DNA of 64,000 nucleotides from Cycas panzhihuaensis (lineage: Eukaryota; Cycadophyta). The stretch lies in the NCBI GenBank assembly GCA_023213395.1, contig CM041465.1, positions 211,675,741 through 211,739,740 of the forward strand, read 5' to 3'. The position numbers and the translations under genes were made by a program. Of the stretch, positions 22,021-35,898 are shown one piece after another (positions within the stretch are counted from its first letter, which is position 1; each line of letters opens with the position of its first letter). The notes beneath the pieces were generated by a model, which was not told where the DNA came from, searched no databases, and saw nothing but the letters and a program-made list of their open reading frames with translations.

Positions 22021-23360
22021 ATTTTTAGACTCTCTTTAGTATACTACCATATTCTACTAACTAACTTAATTCTATAAATTATTTACATATTACTAACCAA
22101 CCTATAATAATCTATGACCTAGCTTATTACAATTATACTAGGTCTTATGAGGTATTTTTTAGGATAGAAAAATAAGCTTTTCTACCTATTTTAATATGCA
22201 AAATAATAAAATTACACTATAAAATATAGAATAACTACAAAAAGGTGGGCACTGAATAGTCGAAACATAACACACATAATATTTTATTAAAAAATAAAAT
22301 TTGTGGGCCCTCAATCACTACACAAAGTACTGACAAAATAACAAAGTCCTCAAACACCATGTAGGGAGGCTGTTTAAATAAGGGTAGGCATCATGATATT
22401 CCCTAAAAGGTTTTTTTCACTTTATTTTGATTTTAATTAAGGTTGAACTCTATTTTGAATGACATTTCAACAATAGGTGATATTTTTCTATTATACACTT
22501 TGCGTGCTCTAATACTAAATAAGAGTTTAATAATCAAAATAGAACTAAATACTAATGACTACAGGTTAATCTACTAGAATTAGTCTACCTTCAAAAATTG
22601 ATATATATTTATTAAGAATAACTCTCCATCAATGCAAAATATAAATTTGTATAATTATAAATATAAATAGGATTGGTAATTGTCCACATATAAACTTCTA
22701 ATTACCTTAACATGTGTCACGAGCCTATAAAGGGATTTATAACTCTTAATGAATCACCAACCTAAATTTATCTGATATGAATATTAATCTAATAAAGGAA
22801 AGGCTACTATGATCCAAATTAATGATCAAAAGATGATAGATTCCTTTCGTTCCAATAAAAGTCCCTATCCTTGATAATTTTATAATAAAGGGAAAATATC
22901 CTAATCTGATAAGGGATAATAATTAATGAATTATTCCTAATTATATTTATGTGTTTAATACATAAGGAAATCAACATAGTGACTATCATTATAGGAAAAT
23001 GGTATGATCCTATAGTATTCTAAGAGTGAATATTTATAATAAAAGAATATAGTTTATATCTAATTTATAGTAAGAGTTACTTAATTAGTGACAAAACTAA
23101 ACACCCATCCATTATATTCTCTAAATATATAAGTAGAATATAATTGATAGAAGAGTGATGCCAAAATGAAGAGAATGATAACAAAATTTGAAGTTAGAGA
23201 TTATATATTCTTGTACGAGTAATATAAATGGGGTTCCTAGAAGTGAGGAAGGTATAAGGGGCTAAACATGAGATAATATAAAGAATATAAGACAAATTAC
23301 ATATTAAATTTATATTTCTACCTAGTATAAATATGCATGATATATTACAAGATTTTTTTT
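22021..23360. other. unassigned AT-rich stretch
   Basis: No convincing domain was read. By position it could hold the decayed gag and leader of the old minus-strand copia element. The 88-codon minus-strand frame at 23194-23460 runs into an LTR-like repeat and shows no family resemblance. Confidence 0.4.
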
Positions 23361-23819
23361 TATTAGAATATATGATCATTTCATATATGTAATATTTGAT
23401 ATAAGCATATGGTCTCATACAACCCCATACCAAAGGCATTGATAAGTGTGGCATGCACACATATTTATGTACATATTTTACTGGATGATAAAAATGCTCA
23501 AAAATAATATAAGTTATTTATGAGGTGATATAATCTGTAAATATGTATATACACCACTTTAGAACTTGAGAAAAGATTAAAAAAACATAAAGCTTGGAGA
23601 TGTAATCATTTGAAGATCATATTAAATCAGAGCTCCTAAAGACTTTAACTTTCTCCCATGGCTTTTCCTATCTTAGATTTTTCATATATAAATCTATTAT
23701 CTCTTGTGATATATACTTATTGATATGATATTATATTATTATATTTATATACATAATCTTAATGATATAATTAATTCATTATACTTGATTGATACACTTC
23801 CACTATGTACATTCTAGTA
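23361..23819 (+). repeat. LTR-like repeat with adjacent PBS-like site
   Basis: This ~459 bp sequence begins TATTAGAATATATG. Its 5' half is the inverse of 30330-30661 and its 3' half is a direct match to 30715-30947. Immediately after it is TATTATCAAAG, a degraded initiator-Met-tRNA primer-binding site. This supports a plus-strand 5' LTR. No coding domain follows before the next element at 24010. Confidence 0.5.
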
Positions 23820-24009
23820 TATTATCAAAGAATTAAAATTTATAATATTGTATTAGAGACATGGTGAGAGCTTAGTTACTAACCATATTATGAAAGATGT
23901 TATGGAGATAAATTGAAGCTTATATGATCCAATTAAGTAAGTAGTAAACTAGTATATGAACTAGTGATAGAGCAAGTATATGAGCTATTTTAGGAAGAAA
24001 AATGTTAAT

Positions 24010-24347
24010 TGAAGCAATCCTAAATTAGATCTACTTCCACAAACATAAAAAAGAAAACTAAAATGAAAGTTAAATAGTTATATTTCCCTAAGTACTAAGT
24101 GATAAATAAAATTAATATTAATCTAAAAATAAAACTTACGAAATTACTGAGGGGTCTCCCCTATTTAAAGGTCCCAATATAGCTTCTTATTAAAAAGTTA
24201 ACTTTAATAATAATAGTAATAAAAAGGATAACAACTTTTTAATATAAAAATTATTTTTATATTAATTTAAAATATCATTCTATAATAGTAATAATAATAA
24301 CTTCTAATAAAATCCCAACTTCTCCTCAATGGAATAGGATCACTACA
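24010..24347 (-). repeat. left (3') LTR of the non-coding element
   Basis: On the minus strand it starts TGTAGTGATCC and ends GGATTGCTTCA, with TG/CA ends intact. It shares blocks such as AATTTAG with GGAAGT and GAGGAGAAGTTGG with the right copy. Confidence 0.65.
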
Positions 24348-24513
24348 ATATATCCCTCCTTCAAAGAACACTTCATCCATAAAGTGTTTATAATTTTGTT
24401 TCTTAGGAGTCTAGAGCATATATGTCCTTATGCATATATCTTTGATCCTTTACTTGTTACAGCTTGAATATCACAAGCTTTAGATTCTCTATTATCTTAT
24501 CATCTTAAAGCAA

Positions 24514-24643
<130 letters not shown>

Positions 24644-26806
24644 CTTCTCATTTGTGATATTATTCTATCTAGAACTACTTGTATATGTATCCCTCTCATT
24701 GATTGATCCTCAAGCTTATGCATTTAGGTTCTTACATCTTGGTCTCATACTATATCCACTTATAATTATCATTAAGTAAAAAATAGGGGATTACAAGGGA
24801 AAGGTATGGAATATAAAAATTATATTAGGAATGTGGATTTTATAAATAAGGGGTAGAAATATAAAAGTAAGATTGAATATAAGGGATATATAATGTAATG
24901 GTTAAATTACATTAGGGGAGGTATATATAGGTACATATTAAGGATAGGAAATTAAAAAACATAGGGCATAAAAAATATAGATAAGTTGTTTTAGAGGAAA
25001 AACTATGGGGAAGAATATATAGGGACTCAAATAGGGAATATGATATATGATGGATAGGTTGGATAACAGGTAGAAGAAAAGGATTTATGGATGATGGAGG
25101 AGTTATTATATAGAATGAAGGGTAAATGGATGTAGATCTACTAATGAATTTAGGATTTGATTGGGATAAGACAAATAAGGGGGAATAAAGGCTATATGTT
25201 CCTTATGGGAAAAGGATTTTAGTAATGGAATATGAAGATGATTTATAAAGTAATGCAAAGGGTTAATGGGAAATAATATAGGGTAGTAAGAAGGTTGGTG
25301 ATAATGAGGGTGGAGGTGTAGAGAAAAAAAAGATAATACTTTATAAAGGGGGTGTATAATAATAATATTAAAGGTTGAAACTTATTAAGAGGGGGTCAAA
25401 AGATAAGCAATATAAGAGAGGTGATAGACTTCCTCTGGAATGGGAAGTGAAAGAGTATCTTAAGTGGAATAGGAATTTCACCTACTAGAAGTAGGGGACT
25501 TAGGGCTTTAAGTCCTAATTTGTTTATAAGATTTTTTGGTATAAGATAGTGGGAGGGAGTTTACAAGGCTATAAACTTAGGAAATTAATATGAATAAGCA
25601 AACTTCTAAAAGAAATAAGTAAATACAATATAGAACTAGAATTTAAATCAAGTACCTTTTTAGAATCATTCTGCATCTCAGATTCTTTCTCGAGTGACTC
25701 ATTGATCAATATTTTCTTGTTTGATTCATGTCAGTCATTTATGGCTTCATCATACCACTTATAAATAGGCTTCTCATTAGATTGTTCCTCAATTTAACCA
25801 CCCAATTCTTTATATATATTACTTTTCTTTTTTTCATATACCTCCTCTATAGGCTTCTTTTATTTTCCTTATACAATCTATCATACCCTCTAAAAGAGCT
25901 AAGATTTTATGACACTCACTTTTGATGTACTCCTCTTAATATTTATTGTTAAAATTTATAAAGGCTTTATCAAAGGAAGACTAGTTAGTGTATTTATTCT
26001 GATACTCAAGCCACCACCTTTCAATTTATTCATCAAAGAGTATTGGAAGTCTTTTTTAAAAGAGTTCATACTAAATCTAATGAGATATGTTAAGGACCTA
26101 TACACAAACCTTTTCACCCAAATATGGCTCAATAATTAGATAAAATCTAATTCTTAATGTTTTAATAATTTTAAAACATGCTTAAACCTTATTTATCCAT
26201 TATATTGGTTATACTTCTCCCTCCCCCATAAAAATAAGGATATCTAGCTCTATTATTATATATTAGCTTTAAATAATAATTACTTTATTAAATTAACTCT
26301 AAAATACATCAAATAATAGTTCAAAATGATGGCCTCTAAATCAAAATTCTAATGCTTCAAACAAGTTTAAAGTTTGATGCTTGTAGCAAAAGTTATAATC
26401 ATTTTAAGATGGGTTGTGATTAGGGTTTTTTGGAACTATAATAATACATTTTAATAAAATGCTAATAACCTTTTGCTTTGATATCTAATTGATCTAGAAC
26501 CACTTCCAACATAAAGAAAATATTGAGATGCATATATTTAAAATATTTAGGCCAATTACATACTTGTAACTAAAATTATAGCTATTTGAAGTTGTAGTAG
26601 TAGATTTTAAACCTTAAGGATAATAACAAATAACAACCTGAAATTCAATTTCTTATAATTTTTCTATAGAACCTATAATATAACCACTCAAAATTTATTG
26701 AATAGGCTTGGTTGACTCAAATTCATGATTTTATTTTTTTAATTCTTATGTCTATACCCTAAAAAATGTAAATCCTTGATACACCAAAAATAAAGCTTGG
26801 ATACCA

Positions 26807-27077
26807 CTTAAATTCTAAATTAGACCTACTTCCACAAATATAAAAACAAAAACTAGAATGAAAGTTAAATAGGTAAATTTTCTTATGTACCTATACTAAA
26901 TAAAATTATTATTAATCCAAAATAAAACTTGTAAAATGAGTTAGGGGTAGGTGACAATATGGTTTCCTATTAAAAAAATAACTTTATATTAATTAAAAAT
27001 ATCACTTCCTAATAATAATGATAAGATTAACTTCTAATAAAATACCAACTTCTCCTCAATATAATAACATCACTACT
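26807..27077 (-). repeat. right (5') LTR of the non-coding element
   Basis: A ~270 bp direct repeat of 24010-24347 carrying deletions. The primer-binding-like site GCTTGGATACCA lies directly on its left in plus orientation. Confidence 0.62.
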
Positions 27078-27082
27078 TTGAT

Positions 27083-30000
27083 TATGCTAGTGATATATGA
27101 TTGGGATTCTGGGGCATGATGAAGCTAACTTAAAATCATATATAGATTTTGAAAGCTATACAGGTTAATTATTTAATTTATTTAGATATTTATTTTTAGC
27201 ATGTTAGTACCATATATACATAGCATATAGGTTTTTTAAGTTCATCCATAACAGATCACCTAAGCAAGACTAATCACCTTGTAAGAGTGATATGTTAAGC
27301 TAGTAATTCACTAGTATATAAGAAATAGGCAACATGCCTATACCAATGGCATTTTAGTGGTAATATAAAACCCATTCACTGGGTATTTTGAATAAGGATT
27401 TTGTCATATGTGATGTTTATATGAGATGCATGTTGATAAGCATGTCAAGGTTTTCCCAATTTGTTGTTATTATTATACAATAAGGGATTGAATTAAAAAT
27501 TAATGAAATTAGGGTTTCACCATCATTATATTATTAAAAAGGTTCCCACAATAAGGTGGCACAAAGCTTTATAGGTGATATTTTTAGGGCCTAACCTTAA
27601 TTTTTAAAAATTAAGGTTTTAAGGCATAATAAAATGTAGTATTTATGGCATGATTTAAACCCAAAAGGTTGTTTAATAGAGGTATGCTAGATGAAGAGGT
27701 AGCTCATGTGACACCCATAAAAGCCCATAAGTATAAGAAGAAAGAAGTTGAATAGGAAACTAGGGTTTTAAAAGAATTAACGATAGTGTTATTAAGTATT
27801 ATTTATGGTGAATTACTTAAATTATAATAACTAAGGTTTTATTGATTACATGTAGTGCCTATAGTTATATGGGTTTGATTTTAAAGGTTTTTACAATTCA
27901 TTATGAGATAATGTGATAGGTGTAGTTTGTTTATGGGTTGATTAGATATCATGGCTTAAAGAATCGATTTTCCATCTCTGTTATGGAGCCTTCAAGAAGG
28001 TTTGTGGTCAAATCTTATTTATCTAATATTATAGAAACCACTGCAAAGTGCAAGTCTATTGATATAAAAAGAATGGAACCAGCCATGGCCAATTAAGAAG
28101 ACTATGGAAAATTCAATGGAATGTGTAAAAATTAAGAGAGATGATTATGCTAGAGAAATTACTATGCCTATGGTTCTCTTTGTCAAATGTATATCTACAT
28201 TCTACTTAAGGTCTATGAATTACAATTGTTTTGACTAACTATAGATCACCATATAGTATTGACCTAGTCATAACTTATAGAAGTTCATCTGCCATTAGTA
28301 TAAACCTTGTCACTTGTAAAGCATGAAAGTAAGCTACCATGTTTTTAAGAGGAAGATTGTCTACATGAAGAACTCAAGCCATCACTTGAAATTAATCACC
28401 ATGGAAAACACAAAGTTGCCCATAGTCCATGACTTAGAAAATGCTATATGGATGGGAAAAAAATACCCTCCTTCATCTTTTCATTTGAAGCACGCAGAAA
28501 TTTATAACTATCAGAAAACCATCTACATCCATAGATATAAGAAAAAAGAATACTATGAGTGACTAAGGAAAGAAGATCAATCACCCATAGATATATAATA
28601 AATTTCAGTTACCTAATAAAGCTCACAAATGTAGATAGCAAACCCTAATACAGTATAATGAGACAAATTTACTTTGGTGTTCTTTTGTAAGGCTGCTTTT
28701 AAATTTCACTAAATTAGATAATGTTGTAAAGTCCATCAGAGCCCTCTATATGAAGCACATGGTCATATACAACACATAGCTTGATCGAAAACCTAGATAA
28801 AATAGGGCTAAACTAATTTTCTTAAGAAGTACTTAGTTTTCCATGATATATTGTTCATCATTTAAACATAACTTTTCATCCAAGAATTTATTTTTTAAAT
28901 TGTTAATTATGTTGGAATCCTTATTCAAAGATGGTCAAAATGAGTGGTCATAAGGCGTCTTCTAGAGATTAGATGATAGAGATTTTAATTTATAAAGTTA
29001 AGTAAAATAGTTTTAAATTCATAAAGGATGTAATTTTTTAGATTTTTTAGATTTGATTTGGCATAGTTTGATGTTTTTTAAGGTTCCTAAGATCATAATA
29101 ATGATATCGATAATTGATGATGAAATAAAAACTAAGTTTCATTTAAAATGACATATTAAAAGCTCATTTATAATAGTTTAAGGCTCCAAACTGATGAAAA
29201 ATTCGTGATGTTAGATATATTTAATGAAAATTTAATATGTGTATCTTAGTTATATTAAACATATTGAAAATTACCCTTGACATTAACATATTTTATCTAA
29301 TGGATACACAACACTAATCAAATATCGTGATCACCTAGTTTATTGCACACATAATGATAATTTATGATACCACCTTCTTGATATTAATAAAGATCCTAGT
29401 TTGTTTATAGTTATTTAAAGAGTTGATGAGATGATATTATTTATCCACCTGTTTATGAGACATGGACAAGAAGTCTTATATGTTGACTACTTGGCACCAA
29501 AATTAGTTATTGAGAAGTTTAGCTAATAGATGTAAGATGTGTATTTTTCAATGAGAAATTTAATTTTCTATATATGATAAAAGACATAGAATACATTATT
29601 CACATTACCTTGTTATAATTAACTTTACTTAGCTAGGTGGTACACCCTATTTTTATAGTTAGTTTGTTTAAATTATTGATTTATTGATGTTGATGAAATT
29701 TTATTAGTTGCCAAAAGAAAGTTACTAATATATGCACAAATGGGAAAACCACACATATATATCTTGTATATAAGAGGTAAAAAAAGGTTTCACAAGCTAC
29801 TCTTATATAGGAAACAATAATTGTTATTATTCTCATATGCAAGAGGCAAGATATTCATACTACTCTTATACAACATATTGGCTTAACAACTAATATTGTT
29901 TTATTTGTTGATGAACCACATATGCAGAATAAGTTCTTAGAGAACTAGCAATTAAAATGGTTAGTAACCCATATATTTTAGTAGATGGTTGTTTTATATA

Positions 30001-30329
30001 GACATCAATGATCATTTTTATTTATTAGATTTTAGCAAGATAACATATTGATAGTATTAATTGATCATAACTTTATAAGTGAAGATATGAGGTTGTTGAA
30101 TAGAAAACTTTATATAAATATGACAATTAAAAGTCATTAATTATGATTAGTTATTTGATTAATTAATGATTATTTTATAAGTTTATAGGTGGTTGGTCAT
30201 GGTTGCTTATTATTGATCACAGTTGACTATAAATGATTAAAAGTTAATTGCTCATAGGAGATAAGCATGATATTAATAGATTTATGTATTGCATATGATA
30301 TATCTTTATTTAGATTAATTTAGTTTGAT
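27083..30329. other. unassigned AT-rich stretch
   Basis: No domain could be read on either strand. The longest frame (28323-28562, 79 codons, Lys/His/Tyr-rich) has no recognisable motif. This may be the decayed interior of the LTR family seen at 23361 and 30330. Confidence 0.4.
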
Positions 30330-30661
30330 ACAACTTGATACAAGTTTACATATGGAAAAAATCATAGGTGAAGGTTGGAGTCTTCAGGAGCTTTGATTTA
30401 TTATAATCTTCAAATAATTACATCTCTAATCTTGATGTATTCTTAATCATTTCTCAAGTTCTCAAGTGTTGTATGTATATATTTATAGATAAGATTACTT
30501 CATTGATAACCAATAATATTTTTAAGTCTTTTTAACATCCAATAAGATGTGTACATGAATATGTATGTATGTCACACTTATCAATGATTTTAGTATAGGA
30601 GTATATGAGACTATAACCTTACATTAAATATTACATCTATGAAATAATTGCATATTTTAAC
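30330..30661 (-). repeat. LTR-like repeat, inverted relative to 23361-23819
   Basis: Its reverse complement matches the 5' half of the repeat at 23361, for example the blocks TTCATA-ATGTAATATTT and CACACTTATCAATG. In minus orientation it starts TGTTAAAATATG directly after GTTAAGGAGGTA, a polypurine-like tract, so it looks like the 3' LTR of a minus-strand element. Confidence 0.45.
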
Positions 30662-30714
30662 ATACCTCCTTAACATTTAATATCTTCAATTTGTCATCTT
30701 TATCTTTATTCTTA

Positions 30715-30947
30715 GTCTTCAATGTCTTTATGATTTTCCTTTATGCTCGAATATTAGGTTTTCTATGTATAAATCTATTGTCTCTTGTGGTACATACATG
30801 TTGATATGATATTACTTTATGTTTATGATATTGCTTGATATGTTGATGATACATTATTACATTTGTATACATAATCCTTATGATATGATTAATTCATTAT
30901 ATGTGATTGATATGCTTTTTCTATATATAATTGACTACATTCCAACA
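30715..30947 (+). repeat. LTR-like fragment, direct relative to 23361-23819
   Basis: It matches the 3' half of 23361-23819, including AAATCTATTGTCTCTTGTGG and TTAATTCATTATA. It ends CCAACA, followed by TACTATCAAAGAA, a degraded primer-binding site. It lies head-to-head with the inverted LTR piece at 30330-30661. Confidence 0.45.
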
Positions 30948-30959
30948 TACTATCAAAGA

Positions 30960-31574
30960 ATTAAAATTTCCAATAACTTTTGGGAAGAATATGTATATGA
31001 TTCTAATCATTTTTTTTCTTTGCTTCTATGTTAGGTAGATTATTCAACCATTAGATTAGAGGCCACTTAAGGACCTATAGAAATGATGCACTAGTACTAT
31101 TTAACTCGTGTACATGATGTGGCTATATCAAGGATGATACTCCATCTTAGAGGTAGAGTATTATAACACCCCTTAGAATACACCTTGTAACTTATTCCAT
31201 ATCTCTTATACATATTATTATATATTTTAATATTTAATATTTTATGGTTATGATCTCATATAATCACCCCTTGATATAAAGTAGGAGCCTAATGAAATGC
31301 CTTATTAGGTATGGGCATATACCTTTATATGTTTAATATCTTATATTGTGATGATATGTGACCTTGATAATGAGAGGCATGTGTATATGAATATGTGTAA
31401 GGGTGAGACACCTAAATACTTTACAAATGATGTAGAAGTTATTTTAATACAATTAAGATTAGACTTAAAGGAAGTATTAGGGGCATGTGACATGAACTAA
31501 ATAGGAAGTCCCTAGAGAGGAGGGGGTATTCAGGTGTTGACTCTTAGTGTCTTTTAGCCTCTTAGTTGAGGGAT
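30960..31574. other. unassigned AT-rich stretch
   Basis: I see no domain, LTR end or clear repeat between the LTR fragment and the tandem duplication. Confidence 0.4.
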
Positions 31575-32626
31575 TTTTCTATCTTCGTAAAGTATAACAT
31601 TTTTTTGTCTTTGGAAATTTTTTATCTTTGCAAAGTGTGATATATTTACATCCTTATGAAGTCTAAGGTCTTGTACCTTTCTAAATTTCACAGTTTTCTT
31701 ATCTTTACAAATTGTGATATCTTCACCTCCTTGTAAAGTATAACGTCTTTCCCCTTCACAAACTTTATAGTTTTTTAATATTTATAAATTGTAATAAATT
31801 TATTTCCTTGTGAAGTGTATAATATCACACCTTTTTATACTTTAAAGCTTAACCTCTTACTAATTTCTATGTCTTAGTTTCTTCTTTAAGAAATGAAGAA
31901 ACATTGCATCTTCATAGACTGAGGAAATTCTTCACTTCGTAGATTAAGGGTATTTCATTCTCTCATGAAATTATGAAGCTATTACAACTCTTATTTTGAG
32001 AATTATGAAGTATTCACAATCACATAATTTCATAGATCTTACAAGATTTGCTTCATGGAATATAAAGTTATTACATTTCCATGAAGTTGTAATATTTTGC
32101 AACCTTTTCCTTGTGTATCTTTTAGATCCCTTATAGTCTTACATATTTTAGGAGTATTACTTTTCATAGTGTGAAGTTTTCACATTCTTAAGAAGGTGTG
32201 AGATTACATCATTTAAGCCTCACAAACCATGAAATTTTACATTCTTACAAAATCTTCACATGCTTATGACTTTATAAATTTCATAACCTTTGCTTTGCAA
32301 TCTAAGAATCTTTCACAATATATGAAGTTATATGGTTTTACCTCCTCACAAAGTTTAAAGTTTAATCTTCTAATGAGTAATGAGTATCTATTACTTCATG
32401 AGTTGTGAGGCCTACGAAATTTTAAAATAACAACTTTTATAGCTTTTGGTATATCATGTATATCATAGTACATGTTAAGATGACTCAACATCTCTTGTTA
32501 AGGACCTCATGGACCCTATGCACCATGTGTTCTCCTTTTAAGAGTCTCATAGACAAAAATAAGATGTTTAGACTAATAAATCATAAACTTGATTTTCTTT
32601 GTATATGGTGTAAAGCCCTATTACCT

Positions 32627-32634
32627 TATATATA

Positions 32635-32686
<52 letters not shown>
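32627..32686. repeat. (TA)n microsatellite in copy A
   Basis: A TA run of about 60 bp with one TC interruption. Copy B has only TTATATACATTGG at the matching place (~35110), so the run expanded in A or was lost in B. Confidence 0.93.
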
Positions 32687-32688
<2 letters not shown>

Positions 32689-33664
32689 ATTAATGGAGTT
32701 GAATCTCCTTTATATATTATAAGACCTAGACTTTTATTCCTTATATATTTAGAACTAATGGTCCAAACATAAAGATCTATAGCTCTTAAAAATCTTTAGG
32801 GGAGATCTTTCTAACTGTACATATTCTCAAATTTTCTATTAGACCCAATAATATCAAAATTTGATGTCATTTTATAGGCTTATGAATTTTAAAGCTAAAG
32901 TATTAAGAGCTTCACAAAGGTGGATAATGATCTTGTGTCATTTAATACCCCTATGTCACTTATTAAATGTTCCTACACACTTATTAAGTGAGATGTTATT
33001 ATTAAGCAATGTATATTTTCTATAAAATGTTATTAAAACCATCTAGAGTCATATTAGAGGGAAATTAATATTTAATTACCTAATAATCACTCTCTTAATC
33101 AAGTTAACCTAAGAAAGGTAATGGATTAGTAAAGTGGTGGGCTTTTGGTATAAAGAGACATGAGTAGCAAATGCTTGGATCTTCTATATTTTTAGCAAAT
33201 TTTTATAAGGTTAAGTTATTAGCATTGGAAAATGTATGCACATATATTTTCAAGTATTTAAATTTATAAAGAATTTATTTATAGAGAATAGGATTTCCAT
33301 TCTTGGGATGGGGATTATAGGTTCATGTGATGTATGAAAGCTTGTATATATGCTTATGCTATTTGTATAAGGGAATTATGCCATGATAAAAGTGTGAGGT
33401 TTATCCTAGTAATGGAATAGTGTAGTGTTTTATTGCATTATGAGTGCGATGCCTAACTTTGTGTATGAAACCATAGGGCCTTGGTGATTAGTGGGGCTAT
33501 GGGTGAGATGGCACATATCACATATGGTTGTGCTCATAACATGGAGGGATTCTATGTGTAATAGATTACTTTAGGATTGGAGTTTGATATAATGTCGTAG
33601 TGGGATGCTTAATCATGTGATATGTTGTATATTAGATGATAATTCTTATTGAGCCTATTTGATA

Positions 33665-34020
33665 TGTTGAAAACTTTGTGCATTTTTTACATTGATATAT
33701 ATATTATATATAAGCCCTACTTTGCATGGTTTGGGGGGGTATTATGGGTCAATGATATTATACCCATAATATTGTAATATCTCTTGGAAATTTCTTATAT
33801 TATTATAGCTATATATACTTATGTAGCAAAAAAATAATTAGAGAAGATTGAGGTTTTGAGTAATCATACTCTGTAATTCTTTAACTATTTCTCTAAATAA
33901 TAAAATGTTCTATCATTATACATGAATCTTTGTGGTGTTCTTATTCATTTGTTTGAATTATTTCTTTTGCATTACTATACATTCTTTTATCACACAACTT
34001 CTTTATTCTATATTTCTTTA
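33665..34020 (+). repeat. solo LTR related to the copia element at 53268-58228
   Basis: It starts TGTTGAAAACTTTG and ends TATATTTCTTTA, and it matches the 5' LTR at 53268 at both ends. It also shares the block CTATTTCTCTAAATAATAAAATG, written here only in part. No element interior adjoins either side, as expected after recombination between two LTRs. It interrupts copy A of the tandem duplication. Confidence 0.68.
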
Positions 34021-35780
34021 AATCCATAGTGTAGTTGGCTATTTGATTTTCTATGTAATGCATGATGAAAATCATGCTTATGTATTATGACCTACGAAAA
34101 GGAGCACAAAGATCTTAGAGTGTATTATGATATTTATGTCACAAGCCCTAGAATAGGAAGAAATAGATTCTAATAGTGAATTCTTCTAAATAATCTAGCT
34201 TATTTCCACTAAGATAAGTGTTTATATTCTATCTTCATTGTTGTTGATGTGTTCATATGTTCTATCTTTATAGTTATTGATACATTCACCTCCTTGTGAG
34301 CTGTAAGGTCTATTACATTCAAAGATTTTATAGTTTTCCTATATTTGCAAAGTATGATACATTTGCCTCCTTATAAACTGCAGAGTCTTTCACCTTTGCA
34401 AACTTTAAAGATTACTCTCTCTTAGATTTTTAAGTCTTTGTTTCTTCTTTAAGAATTATCGAAAGTTCATGCCTTTGTGGATTGAGGAAATTTATCTCTT
34501 TATAAGTTGGGGAGTTTTCATTTTCCCATAAACTCACAAAGTCATTACAACTCTTATCTCTTGAATTATGAAGTATTCATAATCTCATGATTTTATGTAT
34601 CTTTGAAATTTACAACATTTACCTTATATAGCTTTTGGCTACCTCACAATCTAATAAATTTCTAGACCATTACCTCATAAACTATGAAGGTTATGTATTC
34701 TCATAAAGTTGTGAGATTACACCATCATAACCTTATGAATTATGAAGCTTTGAATTCTCATAAATTCATTGCATCCTTATGGCTTCATAGATTTCATAGC
34801 CTTCGCTTGATGATCTATGAAGCTTTTGTATTATGCAAAGTTCTAAGGTTTCACCTCCTCATAAAGTTTCGAGTTTAATCTTCTCTTAAGAAATTCATAC
34901 CTACTATTTTAAAAGTTTTGAGACCTACAAAGCTTTGAAATGTCAACTTTTGTAGCTTCTTATATGTCACGTATAATGCCATATATGAAGATGAATTAAC
35001 ATCTCTTATTGAGGGCCATGTAGACCCTATGCATCATGTGTCCTCCTCTTAAGGGCCTCATGGACCTAAATAAGACATTTAGTCTAATCATTTGTAATCT
35101 TAATTTTATTTATATACATTGGAAAGTCTTGTGACCTTATTCATATAAGACTAATAGAGTAGAATCTCATTTGTAGGTTATTAAATAGAACCTTTAATTA
35201 CTTATATCTTTTAAACCTATGGTCAAAATCAAAAGATCTATAGCTCATTGGAAATCTCTAGAAGAGAAATTTCCAACCATACACATTCTTCAATTTTATA
35301 TTAAGGATGCAATGCCAAATTTTAATTTTGATATCAATTAATATGCTTATGAACTTGAAAGCTGAAGCTTCAAGAGCTTCAAGGATCTAGGCAATACTCT
35401 TGCATTATTTAATGTTAATACACCATATATTAAATGATATATCATTATTGAGTGATATGTATTATATTCAAAATATCATTAGAATCCTCTATAATATCAT
35501 TAAAAGGATATTAATCCTTAATTACCTAGTAATCACTCTCCTAATCAAGTTAACCTAAGAAAGGTAGTGGATTATAAGTTATTAGACTTATAATATAAAG
35601 AGATATGAATGGTGAATATTTAGGCTTTTGGGATCTTAATAATTTTTTAAAATGTTAATATATTGGCATTGGGAAGTCTATGCATATATATTTTATAGAA
35701 CTCAAATTAGTAGAGTATCTTTTCACATGTAGTAGGATTTTCATTCTTTGGATGGGGATTATATGTTCATGTGATCAAAG

Positions 35781-35898
35781 TATATCATGATAAAAGTATA
35801 ATACTTTATCTTGATAATAGAATAATGGCATAAGGGAATTATATCATGATAAAAGTATGAGACTTTGTCTTAGTAATAGAATAATGTGGTATTTCATT
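35781..35898. repeat. 59 bp tandem duplication, copy B only
   Basis: TATATCATGATAAAAGTAT starts at 35781 and again at 35840, with matching downstream sequence. Copy A has a single version at ~33375. It arose after the large duplication. Confidence 0.8.
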
